64,000 nucleotides of DNA, taken from assembly GCA_900547225.1 (NCBI GenBank), contig URFW01000005.1:23370-87369 (forward strand), read 5' to 3'. A program made the translations under genes and the position numbers. The notes beneath the pieces were generated by a model, which was not told the DNA's origin, ran no database searches, and saw only the letters and a list, made by a program, of their open reading frames with translations. The first letter of the stretch is position 1, and each line of letters starts with the position of its first letter. Origin of the DNA: an uncultured Mycoplasmatota bacterium. Lineage in GTDB: Bacteria; Bacillota_I; Bacilli_A; RF39; UBA660. This document shows positions 27,293-36,648 of this stretch, in pieces.

Positions 27293-27322
27293 ACTTAGCA
27301 AATAAAATGCTAAGTTTTTTTT
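27293..27322 (+). terminator. Intrinsic terminator of the M23 peptidase gene
   Basis: ACTTAGCA (27293-27300) pairs with TGCTAAGT (27308-27315), followed by a T run. Confidence 0.85.
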
Positions 27323-27374
27323 GTAATTTAATTGCTTTGACATTAGTAAAATGTAATGGAGGAGAATATTTAAT

Positions 27375-27929
27375 ATGAATGAAAATAAATCTAAATTAAT
27401 AGTTTTTTCATCAGATGTTTCAGAAAAGATAGGCGATATTACATACGTTAAATTTTTAAATCCTAATAGTGCCGTTTTTTATAATCCACTAATTGCACCT
27501 AAATATTTTAATAATTACATTATGGAAAATGGTATAGAAAAAGCATACGTAATTAAAGATGATAGTATTTTAGAAAAATATAGCAACTACGTTTATACAT
27601 TTTCTCCCAATAAGGGTATATATAATGTAAATAAAGGCATAGAAGTTGTTAGAAAATACATTTTATTAGTAGATAGTGGTATGGAAATAAAGATAGATTT
27701 ACCTATGTATTCATATGTTTTTAAAGAAGGTAAATTTTTTATTAAAAAAATAAGTAGAAAAACAGATAAAGATGGGTATTGTTATGTGGGTGATAAAGAA
27801 AATATTAATGAAAATCTAAAAAAGATTATGATTCCGGTATATGAAGCTATTGATGGCATTTTAAGTGTTAATGAATATGGTTTTAATTGCAAGATAAAAA
27901 CAAAGAAATATGAGCCTAAAAGAAGATAA
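27375..27929 (+). CDS. Unknown protein upstream of mutS
   Basis: 184 residues, start after GGAGGAG. Not recognised. Predicted soluble alpha/beta protein beginning KLIVFSSDV, with a Lys/Arg-rich C-terminus. It lies alone between two terminators. No catalytic motif, signal peptide or membrane segment is visible. Confidence 0.7.
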   Translation: MNENKSKLIVFSSDVSEKIGDITYVKFLNPNSAVFYNPLIAPKYFNNYIMENGIEKAYVIKDDSILEKYSNYVYTFSPNKGIYNVNKGIEVVRKYILLVDSGMEIKIDLPMYSYVFKEGKFFIKKISRKTDKDGYCYVGDKENINENLKKIMIPVYEAIDGILSVNEYGFNCKIKTKKYEPKRR

Positions 27930-27945
27930 CAATTATCTAAAGTTT

Positions 27946-27972
27946 AAAGTCATTAATTAATGGCTTTTTTTT
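27946..27972 (+). terminator. Intrinsic terminator before mutS
   Basis: AAAGTCAT and ATGGCTTT form a stem with one G-U pair around an AT-rich loop, followed by T residues to 27972. Confidence 0.65.
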
Positions 27973-28008
27973 CCAATTTATTATATAATAACTACTAGGT
28001 GATTTAAA

Positions 28009-30564
28009 TTGAATAGAAGTGAAGTAGATAGACAAAAAGTCTCTCCTATGATGAGACAATATTTAGAAACTAAGGATAACTATGAAGATGTTATCTTATT
28101 TTATAGAATAGGTGATTTTTATGAAATGTTCTTTGAAGATGCAATAAATGTATCACACGACTTAGAGCTTACCTTAACAGGTAAAAATGCTGGGTTAGAT
28201 GAGAAAATACCAATGTGTGGTGTTCCTCATCATGCCGCTAATATATATATTGATAAATTAATTGATAAGGGATATAAAGTTGCAATATGTGAGCAGGTAG
28301 AAGATCCAAAAGATGCTAAGGGAATAGTTAAAAGAGAAGTAATTAGAATAGTATCAAAGGGTACCGTTATGTCAGATGATATGTTAGATGCTAAAAACAA
28401 TAACTTTATTGGTGCATTAAAGGACTTAGGACACTGTTTTTCACTTTCTTATGCTGATTTATCTACAGGAGAATTTATAAGTGTATTAGTAGAATATGAA
28501 CTTGAAAAAATAATAAACGAGATAGTAAATGATAACATTACCGAGTTAATAATAAACGGTAACGTTGATCCTAGAATTATAAATATTTTAAAAAATAATT
28601 ACTCTGTTACAATATCAAAAGAAGAAGTAGATGAAGAAATACCTGAATACAAAGATTTATATAAAGATATAAAAGACGTTAGAATAATATCTTCGGTATG
28701 TGTTTTGTTAAATTATTTAACAAGTACTCAAAAAAGAAGTATTGACCATTTACAAAACGTTAAAGTAAAAGATTATAAAACTTATTTAAAGATGGATATT
28801 CATACAAAAAGAAACCTAGAATTAACTGAAAACTTAAGAACAAAAGAGCGAACATACTCACTTTTATGGTTACTTGATAAAACTAAGACGGCGATGGGAT
28901 CCCGCATGCTAAAACAAATGATTGAAAACCCACTTATTGATAAAGAAGAAATAGAAAATAGATATGATATGGTATCTAAATTACTTGAAGAATTTTTACT
29001 TAAAGATGAACTAAAAGATCTTTTAAAAGAAGTTTATGACCTTGAAAGATTAGCAGGAAGAGTATCATTTGGTAATGCTAATGCAAGGGATTTACTTCAG
29101 CTTAAAAGCTCTCTTAAAGTATTACCTAGAATAAAAGAAATTGTAAGTATTTTAGGCTTTAACTTAGTAATAGACGACTTAACCGATTTATATGAATTTT
29201 TAGATAAAAGTATTTATGAAAATCCTCCTATTACTTTAAAAGAAGGATACTTAATAAAGTCTGGTTACAATAAAGAATTAGACGATTTAAAACTTGCTAG
29301 AAGTGGTGGTAAGGACTTTATTGCAAAACTAGAAGAAAAAGAAAAAGAAAGAACTGGAATTAAGAACTTAAGGGTAGGATATAACAGGGTGTTTGGTTAT
29401 TATATTGAGGTTTCCAAAGGAAATAGCCGTCAGGTTAAAGAAGAGTTTGGTTGGGAGCGAAAACAAACGCTTGCTAATAACGAGAGATTTATTACTCCAG
29501 AGTTAAAGGAAAAAGAACAACTTATTTTAGGCGCTGAAGAAAAAATAATAAACTTAGAATATGAGCTTTTTACAAACATAAGATGCAAGGTAAAAGAAGT
29601 AATACCAACTATTCAGTTAACCGCTAAAATGGTAGCAAAATTAGACGTTATGATAGCTTTTGCAACCGTGACAGAAGAAAATAACTACACAAGACCAATT
29701 ATTACTCTTGATAAAGAAGTTAAAATAACAGAAGGAAGGCATCCGGTAGTTGAAAAGGTATTAAATGGTGAGTTTGTATCAAATGATATAATATTTACTA
29801 AAGATAAATATGTAGAGCTTATAACAGGACCTAATATGGCAGGTAAATCAACTTATATGAGACAAATGGCAATGATTGTTATAATGGCTCAAATAGGATG
29901 TTTTGTGCCTGCTAAAGAAGCTTATTTACCAATATTTGATAAGATATTTACTCGTATTGGAGCATCTGATGATTTAGTTAGTGGTGAATCTACCTTCATG
30001 GTGGAAATGAAAGAGGCTAACCGTGCTATTTTAGGTGCAACAGAGCGTAGTTTAATTTTATTTGATGAATTAGGACGTGGTACGGCAACTTACGATGGTA
30101 TTTCTCTTGCACAGGCTATAATAGAATACATTCATGATAACATAAAGGCAATTACGTTTTTCTCAACTCACTACCACGAATTAACAAGCCTTGAAGAACA
30201 TAAGGCCCATATTAAAAACGTACACGTATCTGCTCATGAAGAAGGTGGCACGATAACATTTTTACATAAGGTAAAAGATGGAAGCGTAGATAAAAGTTAT
30301 GGTATTCATGTTGCAAAATTAGCACAATTACCAGATTCTTTAATAAAAAGAGCTGATGAAATTCTGATGTCTTACGAAAATAAAAAACCTAAAAAAGAAG
30401 TAGTAAGCCAAATAAGTATGAATTTAGAAGAAAGTGTTGCGCCTATTAATAAATATGATATAATTAAAAAGAAATTGGACGATATAAACCCACTTGAATT
30501 ATCTCCAATGGAGGCTTTAAACGTATTATACGAACTTAAAAGTGAAATGGATAAAAAGGACTAG
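28009..30564 (+). CDS. mutS: DNA mismatch repair protein MutS
   Basis: 851 residues. TTG start at 28009 after AGGTGAT. N-terminal mismatch-recognition domain with the Phe-x-Glu motif (IGDFYEMFFEDA), connector and lever domains, clamp, and the C-terminal ABC ATPase with Walker A GPNMAGKST near residue 607, FDELGRGTATYDG and the FFSTHYHEL region. It detects mismatches after replication. mutL is not in this window; an unknown gene and nusB follow with very short gaps. Confidence 0.97.
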   Translation: MNRSEVDRQKVSPMMRQYLETKDNYEDVILFYRIGDFYEMFFEDAINVSHDLELTLTGKNAGLDEKIPMCGVPHHAANIYIDKLIDKGYKVAICEQVEDPKDAKGIVKREVIRIVSKGTVMSDDMLDAKNNNFIGALKDLGHCFSLSYADLSTGEFISVLVEYELEKIINEIVNDNITELIINGNVDPRIINILKNNYSVTISKEEVDEEIPEYKDLYKDIKDVRIISSVCVLLNYLTSTQKRSIDHLQNVKVKDYKTYLKMDIHTKRNLELTENLRTKERTYSLLWLLDKTKTAMGSRMLKQMIENPLIDKEEIENRYDMVSKLLEEFLLKDELKDLLKEVYDLERLAGRVSFGNANARDLLQLKSSLKVLPRIKEIVSILGFNLVIDDLTDLYEFLDKSIYENPPITLKEGYLIKSGYNKELDDLKLARSGGKDFIAKLEEKEKERTGIKNLRVGYNRVFGYYIEVSKGNSRQVKEEFGWERKQTLANNERFITPELKEKEQLILGAEEKIINLEYELFTNIRCKVKEVIPTIQLTAKMVAKLDVMIAFATVTEENNYTRPIITLDKEVKITEGRHPVVEKVLNGEFVSNDIIFTKDKYVELITGPNMAGKSTYMRQMAMIVIMAQIGCFVPAKEAYLPIFDKIFTRIGASDDLVSGESTFMVEMKEANRAILGATERSLILFDELGRGTATYDGISLAQAIIEYIHDNIKAITFFSTHYHELTSLEEHKAHIKNVHVSAHEEGGTITFLHKVKDGSVDKSYGIHVAKLAQLPDSLIKRADEILMSYENKKPKKEVVSQISMNLEESVAPINKYDIIKKKLDDINPLELSPMEALNVLYELKSEMDKKD

Positions 30565-30573
30565 GTGATTAAA

Positions 30574-31434
30574 ATGGACGGACAAGAAAAGAAAGATATT
30601 AAAATTCCTATAAAAGACATTGTTATGCAAGCGATGACTTCTAATGGTGCTAGATATGAAGAAGATGAGTTTAATTTACTTAGAAAGTATTTTATAGCGT
30701 GCCTAAACTTAGGTTATATGGAGCCTAAAGATTTGGTTCCTATGGTTAATAAGTTTGCATCTAAAATAAAGTTTATTTCTCTTATGTTTAACAGAGTTAA
30801 CAAAATGGATTATTACATGGTAAGTAATGGAGTTTTATATATAAATGGAGCTTTAAAAGAAAGCAATTCTGCATTTTATGAAACAAACTTTTATAAGGCT
30901 GTAACAGAAGTCATATTTGAAGCTAATGATAACCATATAGCACTATCAAACGCATTATGTAATATGACTGCAGAGAAAATATACACGATGGATACGACGG
31001 GTTCTAGAATCGTTATGCCAAAGACCCATGAAGAAGAAATAAATGGTAAAAAGATTCAAATAAGAGCAGGATACACTAATTATAATTTAATAATTTCTTT
31101 ACTTAAACAATTATTTATTTGTAAGGGAATTAATGAAAATAAATTAATTCATGATATGTATTTTAATGGCTATGAATCAGTTATAAAAAATATTTTTACG
31201 GATGATAATACAAAATTATTAATAGACGTTTTAGACAAATTATGCATTATGTATATAAAAAGAATAGTAATGAAACAAACTGATTCAAGTGAGCAAGCAT
31301 TACTTGATAAATATCAAATAATTGTAAACGATATGTTTACTAAAATGGATCAAAATTACTTTGCGTTTTGTGCTCTTATTACAACTGATGAATTAAGAGA
31401 AAAATGCATGAAGAAATTTGACTCTAAAATATAA
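30574..31434 (+). CDS. Unknown protein between mutS and nusB
   Basis: 286 residues from ATG 30574, preceded by AGGTGAT that overlaps the mutS stop codon. Not recognised. Predicted mainly helical and soluble; no Walker, HTH or clear metal-binding motif is visible. The text NDNHIALSNALCNMTAEKIY resembles a zincin helix region but lacks HExxH. It is clearly cotranscribed with mutS and nusB. Confidence 0.75.
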   Translation: MDGQEKKDIKIPIKDIVMQAMTSNGARYEEDEFNLLRKYFIACLNLGYMEPKDLVPMVNKFASKIKFISLMFNRVNKMDYYMVSNGVLYINGALKESNSAFYETNFYKAVTEVIFEANDNHIALSNALCNMTAEKIYTMDTTGSRIVMPKTHEEEINGKKIQIRAGYTNYNLIISLLKQLFICKGINENKLIHDMYFNGYESVIKNIFTDDNTKLLIDVLDKLCIMYIKRIVMKQTDSSEQALLDKYQIIVNDMFTKMDQNYFAFCALITTDELREKCMKKFDSKI

Positions 31435-31448
31435 TAAGGAGGTAAGTT

Positions 31449-31847
31449 ATGAATAGAAATGAATCCAGAAGGATAATTATGACCATTTTATATCAAATAT
31501 TCTTATATCAAAAAGATAAAATAAGTTATGACGTGGAAGATGTTATAAATGAAAATTTAGAGATAGATAACTTATTTGTAAGAGAAATGGTAAATGGAGT
31601 CTTAGATAAAAAAGATGAACTGTATAAAAAGGCTGATCAAAACTTAAAAGACTGGAAGATGTCTCGTTTAGGCCTAACAGATCAAGCAATATTATGTTTA
31701 GGTTTATATGAACTACTTTATACTGATACTCCTGATGTAGTTGCAATTAATGAAGCGGTTGAACTTGCTAAATCATATTCTGATGATAAAGTTAAAAACA
31801 TGATTAACAAGGTTTTAGATAACGTATATAAAGAAAAGATAAGTTAA
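31449..31847 (+). CDS. nusB: Transcription antitermination factor NusB
   Basis: 132 residues, all-helical NusB fold, start after AAGGAGG. The N-terminus NRNESRRIIMTILYQIFLYQ carries the RNA-binding Arg-rich helix; DVVAINEAVELAKSYSDDKV to FINKVLDNV-type text at the C-terminus (here MINKVLDNVYKEK) is the family signature. It forms the BoxA-binding complex with NusE for rRNA antitermination. In B. subtilis nusB is close to xseA-xseB, as here. Confidence 0.93.
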   Translation: MNRNESRRIIMTILYQIFLYQKDKISYDVEDVINENLEIDNLFVREMVNGVLDKKDELYKKADQNLKDWKMSRLGLTDQAILCLGLYELLYTDTPDVVAINEAVELAKSYSDDKVKNMINKVLDNVYKEKIS

Positions 31848-31852
31848 CATTA

Positions 31853-31892
31853 AAAATACACTTAATTTTATTTTAAGTGTATTTTATTTTTT
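31853..31892. terminator. Bidirectional terminator between nusB and the methyltransferase gene
   Basis: AAAATACACTTAA (31853-31865) pairs with TTAAGTGTATTTT (31873-31885). T-rich on the right for the plus strand; the A-rich left side serves the minus strand. Confidence 0.8.
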
Positions 31893-32660
31893 TAATATAT
31901 CTAAAACGTGAGATGAAGCACCTAATAATTCTTTCATTTCACAAGTCTTAAGATGGTATTTAAAGTATAATTTAAAAGTTTCATCATCCATCTTATTAAT
32001 TACTGGTCTTATATAGTCTGATGGACCATCTTGAGAAATTATCTTAACTCTTTTAAGATTTGCTTTGCACTTTAGGTAATTTATGTCTTTTATTCTAACC
32101 ATGCTATATAAATCAGTTTCTTTTGGAGTTATATGGAAGTTTTCGTCTATATCACCATTTTTTATTGCAGAAGCTATGTTATTTTCCATAAATCCATGTT
32201 TTATAACAGCATATTCGTTCATGTAATAGCTTATTAAAATATAGCCGCCTTCTTTTACAATTCTTTTAGCTTCCATTAAGGCCTTTAGCTTATCTTCCAT
32301 GCTTATTAAGTGATATAATGGTCCAAAAAGAAGCACCATATCAAATGAGTTATCTTTGAATTTAGATAGATTTAAGGCGTTACCATGATATGCTTTAACG
32401 TTTTTATTTTTGCTTTTTAAAGTCATTAAATTATGCTTTACAAGTTCAATTGCGGTAACATCATAACCTTTATCGCTTAAGTAAATAGAGTATTTCCCAC
32501 AACCTGCTCCAACGTCTATTATTTTTGGATTATTCATGTTTTTTAATATCTTATCAATATATTTAATAGTAGTATTAAATTCTATAATACCATGTCTATG
32601 AGTTAATCTTTTATCTTCATTAAATTTATTATAATAAGTAATTAGGTTTTTTTCATTCAT
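31884..32660 (-). CDS. Class I SAM-dependent methyltransferase
   Basis: 258 residues from ATG 32658-32660, which follows GGTGAT; longer upstream readings would run through the promoter of the divergent gene. Motif I IIDVGAGCGKYSIYL binds SAM, followed by AIELVKHNL (motif II acidic residue) and DMVLLFGPLYHLISMEDKLK (motif IV/V, UbiE/Methyltransf_11-like). The substrate cannot be read from sequence. The gene stands alone between convergent nusB and the divergent transglutaminase-like gene. Confidence 0.85.
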   Translation of the reverse strand: MNEKNLITYYNKFNEDKRLTHRHGIIEFNTTIKYIDKILKNMNNPKIIDVGAGCGKYSIYLSDKGYDVTAIELVKHNLMTLKSKNKNVKAYHGNALNLSKFKDNSFDMVLLFGPLYHLISMEDKLKALMEAKRIVKEGGYILISYYMNEYAVIKHGFMENNIASAIKNGDIDENFHITPKETDLYSMVRIKDINYLKCKANLKRVKIISQDGPSDYIRPVINKMDDETFKLYFKYHLKTCEMKELLGASSHVLDILKK

Positions 32661-32724
32661 TTTTATCACCAAAAATATAATACATAAAATATTTCTAATA
32701 ATCAATATCAATTTCTTACTATAC

Positions 32725-32752
32725 TTGACTTTTATTAATATTCGAATATAAT
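32725..32752 (+). promoter_or_regulatory. Sigma-A-type promoter of the transglutaminase-like gene
   Basis: TTGACT at 32725-32730, 16-base spacer, TATAAT at 32747-32752. The spacer and -10 include the palindrome ATATTCGAATAT. Confidence 0.7.
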
Positions 32753-32778
32753 AGTTGTCAAAAAAAAGGGGAATTGTT

Positions 32779-34296
32779 ATGAAAAATAAATTAAATTTAT
32801 TATTAAAGATAGATATAAATGGAAACATATTGCCAGGAAAATATTCGTTTTTTATTGAAGGAGAAGCACTTTATGTTTTACCAAGCAATCCAAATACAAA
32901 AGATTGGGTAACTGATACTAAAGGTTTTAGGGTTGAATATGAAGAATATTTAGAGTATTTAAACATTGAAGGTGGAAACGATGAAATAGTTGGACAATCA
33001 ATAAAGAAGGAAATTATTCCAAACATTAGTAATTTAATTTCCAATGCAGATTCAATTACCATTGAATCGGATGATTACGAAAAAATTAAAAAATATATTA
33101 AACGTTTTAATATTCCTGAATGTAAAAAGATAATAATAACAAATGATAATTTATATAATCCTGATTTAATGTTATCAGAGATAAATAGAATTCATGATGT
33201 TTTTATGACTAACAAAAACATATTATTAGAAATTGATGGTAACAATAGCCCAGAAACCATTTCAAACTGCGTGAAATCTATGCAAATTATTGATGATTTT
33301 GTGTGTGAAGTTAAATCATTAAACTTAAGTCCAATGGAACAATTAATGTATGTATATGATTGGGTTAGAGATAGAGTTTATAAAAAGGAAGATAAAAATG
33401 AGTCGGCATCAATTTCTAGAGATCTATCTAGCGCATTATTAAGCGGTAAAATAGTATGTCTTGGATATGCTAATATATTTAATATAATTGCTAAAAAGTT
33501 AGGTTTTAGTGCAAAAGTATTTAATTTAAGAGATAAAAATGATGAAAAACATGGCCATTCTAGAAACATAGTTTATGTAAAAGATGATAAATATGATATT
33601 AATGGCGTTTATTTATTTGATACTACTTGGGACTCTAAAAAAGGTGATAACTCTTTTTTAAATAGATATCTATGTTTTGCAAAAACATTTGAAGAGTTTA
33701 AAGATATGGATGAAAAAATGAATTTAGTTTCTATCGATTATCCATTGTTAGATGATAGTATGTTTATGGACATTATAAAGCGTTATGAATCATCGGGCGT
33801 ACTAAATATGGATCTTAATCATGTTAGAATGGTTAATAATTTATCAAAGTTAGTTGACGGAAAAAGAAATTTAATAAATGATCTTGCTATTATGGCTAAA
33901 GAACAAGATATCACATTGCCGTTTAACGTTTATATGGATGAAGAATATATTTTAGATAAATTATATGAATATATGGATTTAATAAGCACGCCTATTTGTG
34001 CTGAAAAGTTTTTGGATATATTATATAGCGTAAGACAAGTACAATATTATAAAGATCCTAATAAATTTTCTTTTGACGTGGATTATTTTTATTACTGCGT
34101 ATGTAATTCAAATTGGCATTTTAATAATATACCTGGAGCCGTTTTATTAAATATGATTGGATTTTATGATAAAAATTTAAATAAACCTGGTATGAAAAAA
34201 TACGTAGAAAATAGTCGTGTAGATAAAAAAATAGCCCGGGTAAAGCTTTCTAAAACACTTGGAATGCTACTAGAAAAGAAACAAGGCAAGATGTAA
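32779..34296 (+). CDS. Transglutaminase-like cysteine protein
   Basis: 505 residues from ATG 32779, just after AAGGGGAA. The middle third has a transglutaminase-like core: PMEQLMYVYDWVRDRV, then a putative triad Cys227 (KIVCLGYANIF), His260 (KHGHSRNIVYV) and Asp281 (LFDTTWDS). There is no signal peptide, so it appears cytoplasmic. N- and C-terminal regions are not recognised. Proteins of this fold may be proteases, peptidases or amidases; the substrate is unknown. It has its own promoter and terminator. Confidence 0.75.
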   Translation: MKNKLNLLLKIDINGNILPGKYSFFIEGEALYVLPSNPNTKDWVTDTKGFRVEYEEYLEYLNIEGGNDEIVGQSIKKEIIPNISNLISNADSITIESDDYEKIKKYIKRFNIPECKKIIITNDNLYNPDLMLSEINRIHDVFMTNKNILLEIDGNNSPETISNCVKSMQIIDDFVCEVKSLNLSPMEQLMYVYDWVRDRVYKKEDKNESASISRDLSSALLSGKIVCLGYANIFNIIAKKLGFSAKVFNLRDKNDEKHGHSRNIVYVKDDKYDINGVYLFDTTWDSKKGDNSFLNRYLCFAKTFEEFKDMDEKMNLVSIDYPLLDDSMFMDIIKRYESSGVLNMDLNHVRMVNNLSKLVDGKRNLINDLAIMAKEQDITLPFNVYMDEEYILDKLYEYMDLISTPICAEKFLDILYSVRQVQYYKDPNKFSFDVDYFYYCVCNSNWHFNNIPGAVLLNMIGFYDKNLNKPGMKKYVENSRVDKKIARVKLSKTLGMLLEKKQGKM

Positions 34297-34311
34297 TTCT
34301 TGTCTTTTTTT
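34283..34311 (+). terminator. Intrinsic terminator of the transglutaminase-like gene
   Basis: AAGGCAAGA (34283-34291) pairs with TCTTGTCTT (34298-34306) with one G-U pair, then T residues. It includes the stop codon. Confidence 0.75.
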
Positions 34312-34313
34312 GA

Positions 34314-34342
34314 TTGATATAGTTTTATAAAAATGATACAAT
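34314..34342 (+). promoter_or_regulatory. Sigma-A-type promoter of xseA
   Basis: TTGATA at 34314-34319, 17-base spacer, TACAAT at 34337-34342. Confidence 0.65.
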
Positions 34343-34368
34343 AGTTCTATAAGAAAAGTAGGTGAACT

Positions 34369-35637
34369 ATGGAAGATAAGTATTTAAGTGTAACTGCACT
34401 TACTAGATACATTAAATATAAATTAGATAATGATAAAAACTTACAGGAAGTCTATTTGAGGGGTGAAATATCCAATTTTAAGGCTCATACTAGAGGGCAT
34501 TACTATTTTACTATAAAAGATGAAAACTCCCGTATAAACGCAATTATGTTTAGTTTTAACGCATCTAAATTAAAGTTTATGCCAGAAGATGGTATGAAGG
34601 TTTTAGTTAAGGGAAAAATAAGTGTGTTTGAATCTACCGGAAATTACCAGATATACGTATCAAATATGTTAGAAGATGGTGTTGGTAATTTACATATTGC
34701 GTTTGAACAGTTAAAGAAAAAATTAGGTGATGAAGGATTATTTGATTTAAAATACAAAAAAGAAATACCTAAAATACCGATGAAGGTAGGAATTATTACC
34801 GCATCAACCGGTGCTGCTGTAAAAGACATACTTTCTACTATTAAAAGAAGGTTTCCAATATGTAAAACAATTCTTTTTCCTTGTTTAGTTCAAGGTGAAC
34901 TTGCAAAAGATGACATTGTAAAAAAACTTGATATTGCGGATAATTACGGTTTAGATGTTATAATTCTTGGACGTGGTGGTGGATCAATTGAGGATTTATG
35001 GCCTTTTAATGAAGAAGTTGTCGCAAGAAAAGTGTTTGCTTGTAAAACCCCAATAATAAGTGGTGTAGGGCACCAAATTGATTTTACGATATGTGATTTT
35101 GTAGCGGATAAAAGAGCAGAAACACCAACGGGAGCAGCAGAACGTGCAGTTCCCATGTTAAGTGATTTATTATTAGAAATAGATAATTATAAAACTAGGT
35201 ATTTAAATGCTATTAAAAGAGTACTTGATAATAATAAACTAAGGCTTAAAAAATTAACTGATAGTTACGTACTTAAGAATCCGCTTAGTATGTATGAAAT
35301 AAAAGAACAAAAGTTAGATAATTTAATCGATAAACTAAGTAATAGTATGAATGCTATTATAAGTAATAATAAGGCAAGGCTAGAGATAGTTAAAAACAGC
35401 ATTATATTTAAAGATCCAAGTGTGTTATATGAAAATAAATTTAAAAAAACTAATCATTTAATTGAAAAACTAGAGATACTAAACCCACTTAGTTCTCTAA
35501 AAAGAGGATATGCAATAGTAAAAAAAGATGATAAATGCATAACTAGTTTAAAAACAATAAAAAAAGATGATATAATTAATGTAATACTAAAAGATGGAAT
35601 AGTAGAAACTAAAGTAATGGAGGTAAAAAATGGCTAA
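34369..35637 (+). CDS. xseA: Exodeoxyribonuclease VII large subunit
   Basis: 422 residues, start after TAGGTGAA. N-terminal OB fold (SVTALTRYIKYKL to HYYFTIKDENSRI), catalytic core with VGIITASTGAAVKDIL and the GRGGGSIEDLWPFN motif plus ISGVGHQIDFTI, then the helical C-terminus that binds XseB. Single-strand-specific exonuclease used in repair. It overlaps xseB by eight bases. Confidence 0.96.
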   Translation: MEDKYLSVTALTRYIKYKLDNDKNLQEVYLRGEISNFKAHTRGHYYFTIKDENSRINAIMFSFNASKLKFMPEDGMKVLVKGKISVFESTGNYQIYVSNMLEDGVGNLHIAFEQLKKKLGDEGLFDLKYKKEIPKIPMKVGIITASTGAAVKDILSTIKRRFPICKTILFPCLVQGELAKDDIVKKLDIADNYGLDVIILGRGGGSIEDLWPFNEEVVARKVFACKTPIISGVGHQIDFTICDFVADKRAETPTGAAERAVPMLSDLLLEIDNYKTRYLNAIKRVLDNNKLRLKKLTDSYVLKNPLSMYEIKEQKLDNLIDKLSNSMNAIISNNKARLEIVKNSIIFKDPSVLYENKFKKTNHLIEKLEILNPLSSLKRGYAIVKKDDKCITSLKTIKKDDIINVILKDGIVETKVMEVKNG

Positions 35638-35851
35638 GGAAGAAGTTAAATTTGAAGATAAGCTAAATAACTTAGAAAAAATGGTTAATGAACTAGAGAA
35701 AGGCGATGTAGACTTAGATGATGCAATAAATAAGTATACGAACGCTATGAAACTAGCTAAAGAATGTTCAGACTCATTAAAAAGCGCAGAAGAAAACGTT
35801 AACAAAATTTTAACTGAAAATGGTGAAGAAGACTTTAAGGTGGAGGAATAA
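35630..35851 (+). CDS. xseB: Exodeoxyribonuclease VII small subunit
   Basis: 73 residues, the usual size. KFEDKLNNLEKMVNELEKGD followed by VDLDDAINKYTNAMKLAKEC is the family signature. Several copies coat the XseA helical arm. It starts inside the end of xseA and its TAA stop shares one base with the ATG of the next gene (TAATG), which ties the following membrane protein to this operon. Confidence 0.94.
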   Translation: MAKEEVKFEDKLNNLEKMVNELEKGDVDLDDAINKYTNAMKLAKECSDSLKSAEENVNKILTENGEEDFKVEE

Positions 35852-36225
35852 TGAAAAAAAGTAACATTAGGTATACAATAATCATATTATTAGTTATAAT
35901 TACATTATTATTAATTAAATTTTTACCAAATTTGCTAAATAAAAGTAATTATAGTAATTTAGAAATTTATAAGAATAATACTTTCATTAATGTTTCAGAA
36001 GAACAAAGAAGAAAAATAATAGATTATTTAAAAAAAGAAAAATTTAATAAAAAAAACATCGCAAGTAGTTTGGATGGAGGAACGTATAAAATATCTTATG
36101 ATAATGTTGAACTATACTTTAATGATGATGGATCTTGTTATTATAAGAATAATCACACCGAAGAAAACTATAACACCATTTTATCTAATGAATTTGTTAA
36201 CTATGTTAAAAATTTATCTGATTAG
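35851..36225 (+). CDS. Unknown single-pass membrane protein A (tandem paralogue)
   Basis: 124 residues. One N-terminal membrane helix (YTIIILLVIITLLLIKFLP) and an outside domain of about 95 residues. It shares a layout with the next gene: I/VYK near residue 45, a helix IIDYLKKEKF, then GGTYKISYDNVELYFNDDGSCYY, and the end NEFVNYVKNLSD. It is translationally coupled to xseB by a TAATG overlap. Function unknown. Confidence 0.75.
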   Translation: MKKSNIRYTIIILLVIITLLLIKFLPNLLNKSNYSNLEIYKNNTFINVSEEQRRKIIDYLKKEKFNKKNIASSLDGGTYKISYDNVELYFNDDGSCYYKNNHTEENYNTILSNEFVNYVKNLSD

Positions 36226-36235
36226 GAGCTAAAAT

Positions 36236-36622
36236 ATGAAAAACAAATATTTTATTATAATGAGCGTAGTAATAATAATTCTTATAATATCGGTGAGCTA
36301 TATAACGGTTAATAATTCGCTGCATAAATATCAGGATATTAAAGTTTATAAAAAGGTAAATGACAAATTAAGAAAAGTTACCCTAACTAAAAAACAAACT
36401 GATGAAATTAATGAAATTATAAGTAAAGAATCATTTAAGGAATCAAAAGAATTATATAAGTGTATCTTATATGGCACTTATGAAATTAGATTTGATAATC
36501 ATAGTTTGACATTTGATGAAGTTGGTTGTTTTGCAGAGTACAAAGATAAAAAAGAAGATAAACCAAAAAACGTAACCGTTTCTAGTAAATTAATAAACTA
36601 TATAATAAGTATTACGGACTAA
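36236..36622 (+). CDS. Unknown single-pass membrane protein B (tandem paralogue)
   Basis: 128 residues, ten bases after the previous gene and preceded by TAGGAG. One N-terminal membrane helix (YFIIMSVVIIILIISVSYIT). The exterior part aligns by eye with protein A: VYKKVNDK, then INEIISKESF, then YGTYEIRFDNHSLTFDEVGC, ending SKLINYIISITD. The pair looks like a tandem duplication that has diverged strongly. Function unknown. Confidence 0.75.
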   Translation: MKNKYFIIMSVVIIILIISVSYITVNNSLHKYQDIKVYKKVNDKLRKVTLTKKQTDEINEIISKESFKESKELYKCILYGTYEIRFDNHSLTFDEVGCFAEYKDKKEDKPKNVTVSSKLINYIISITD

Positions 36623-36648
36623 AAAATATAATTAAAGGAGAAAATGAC

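Noticed and set aside
27321..27349. Promoter for the unknown gene before mutS
   Set aside because: TTGTAA has only TAGTAA at the right distance, and TTGACA at 27337 has no -10 box at 16-18 bases.
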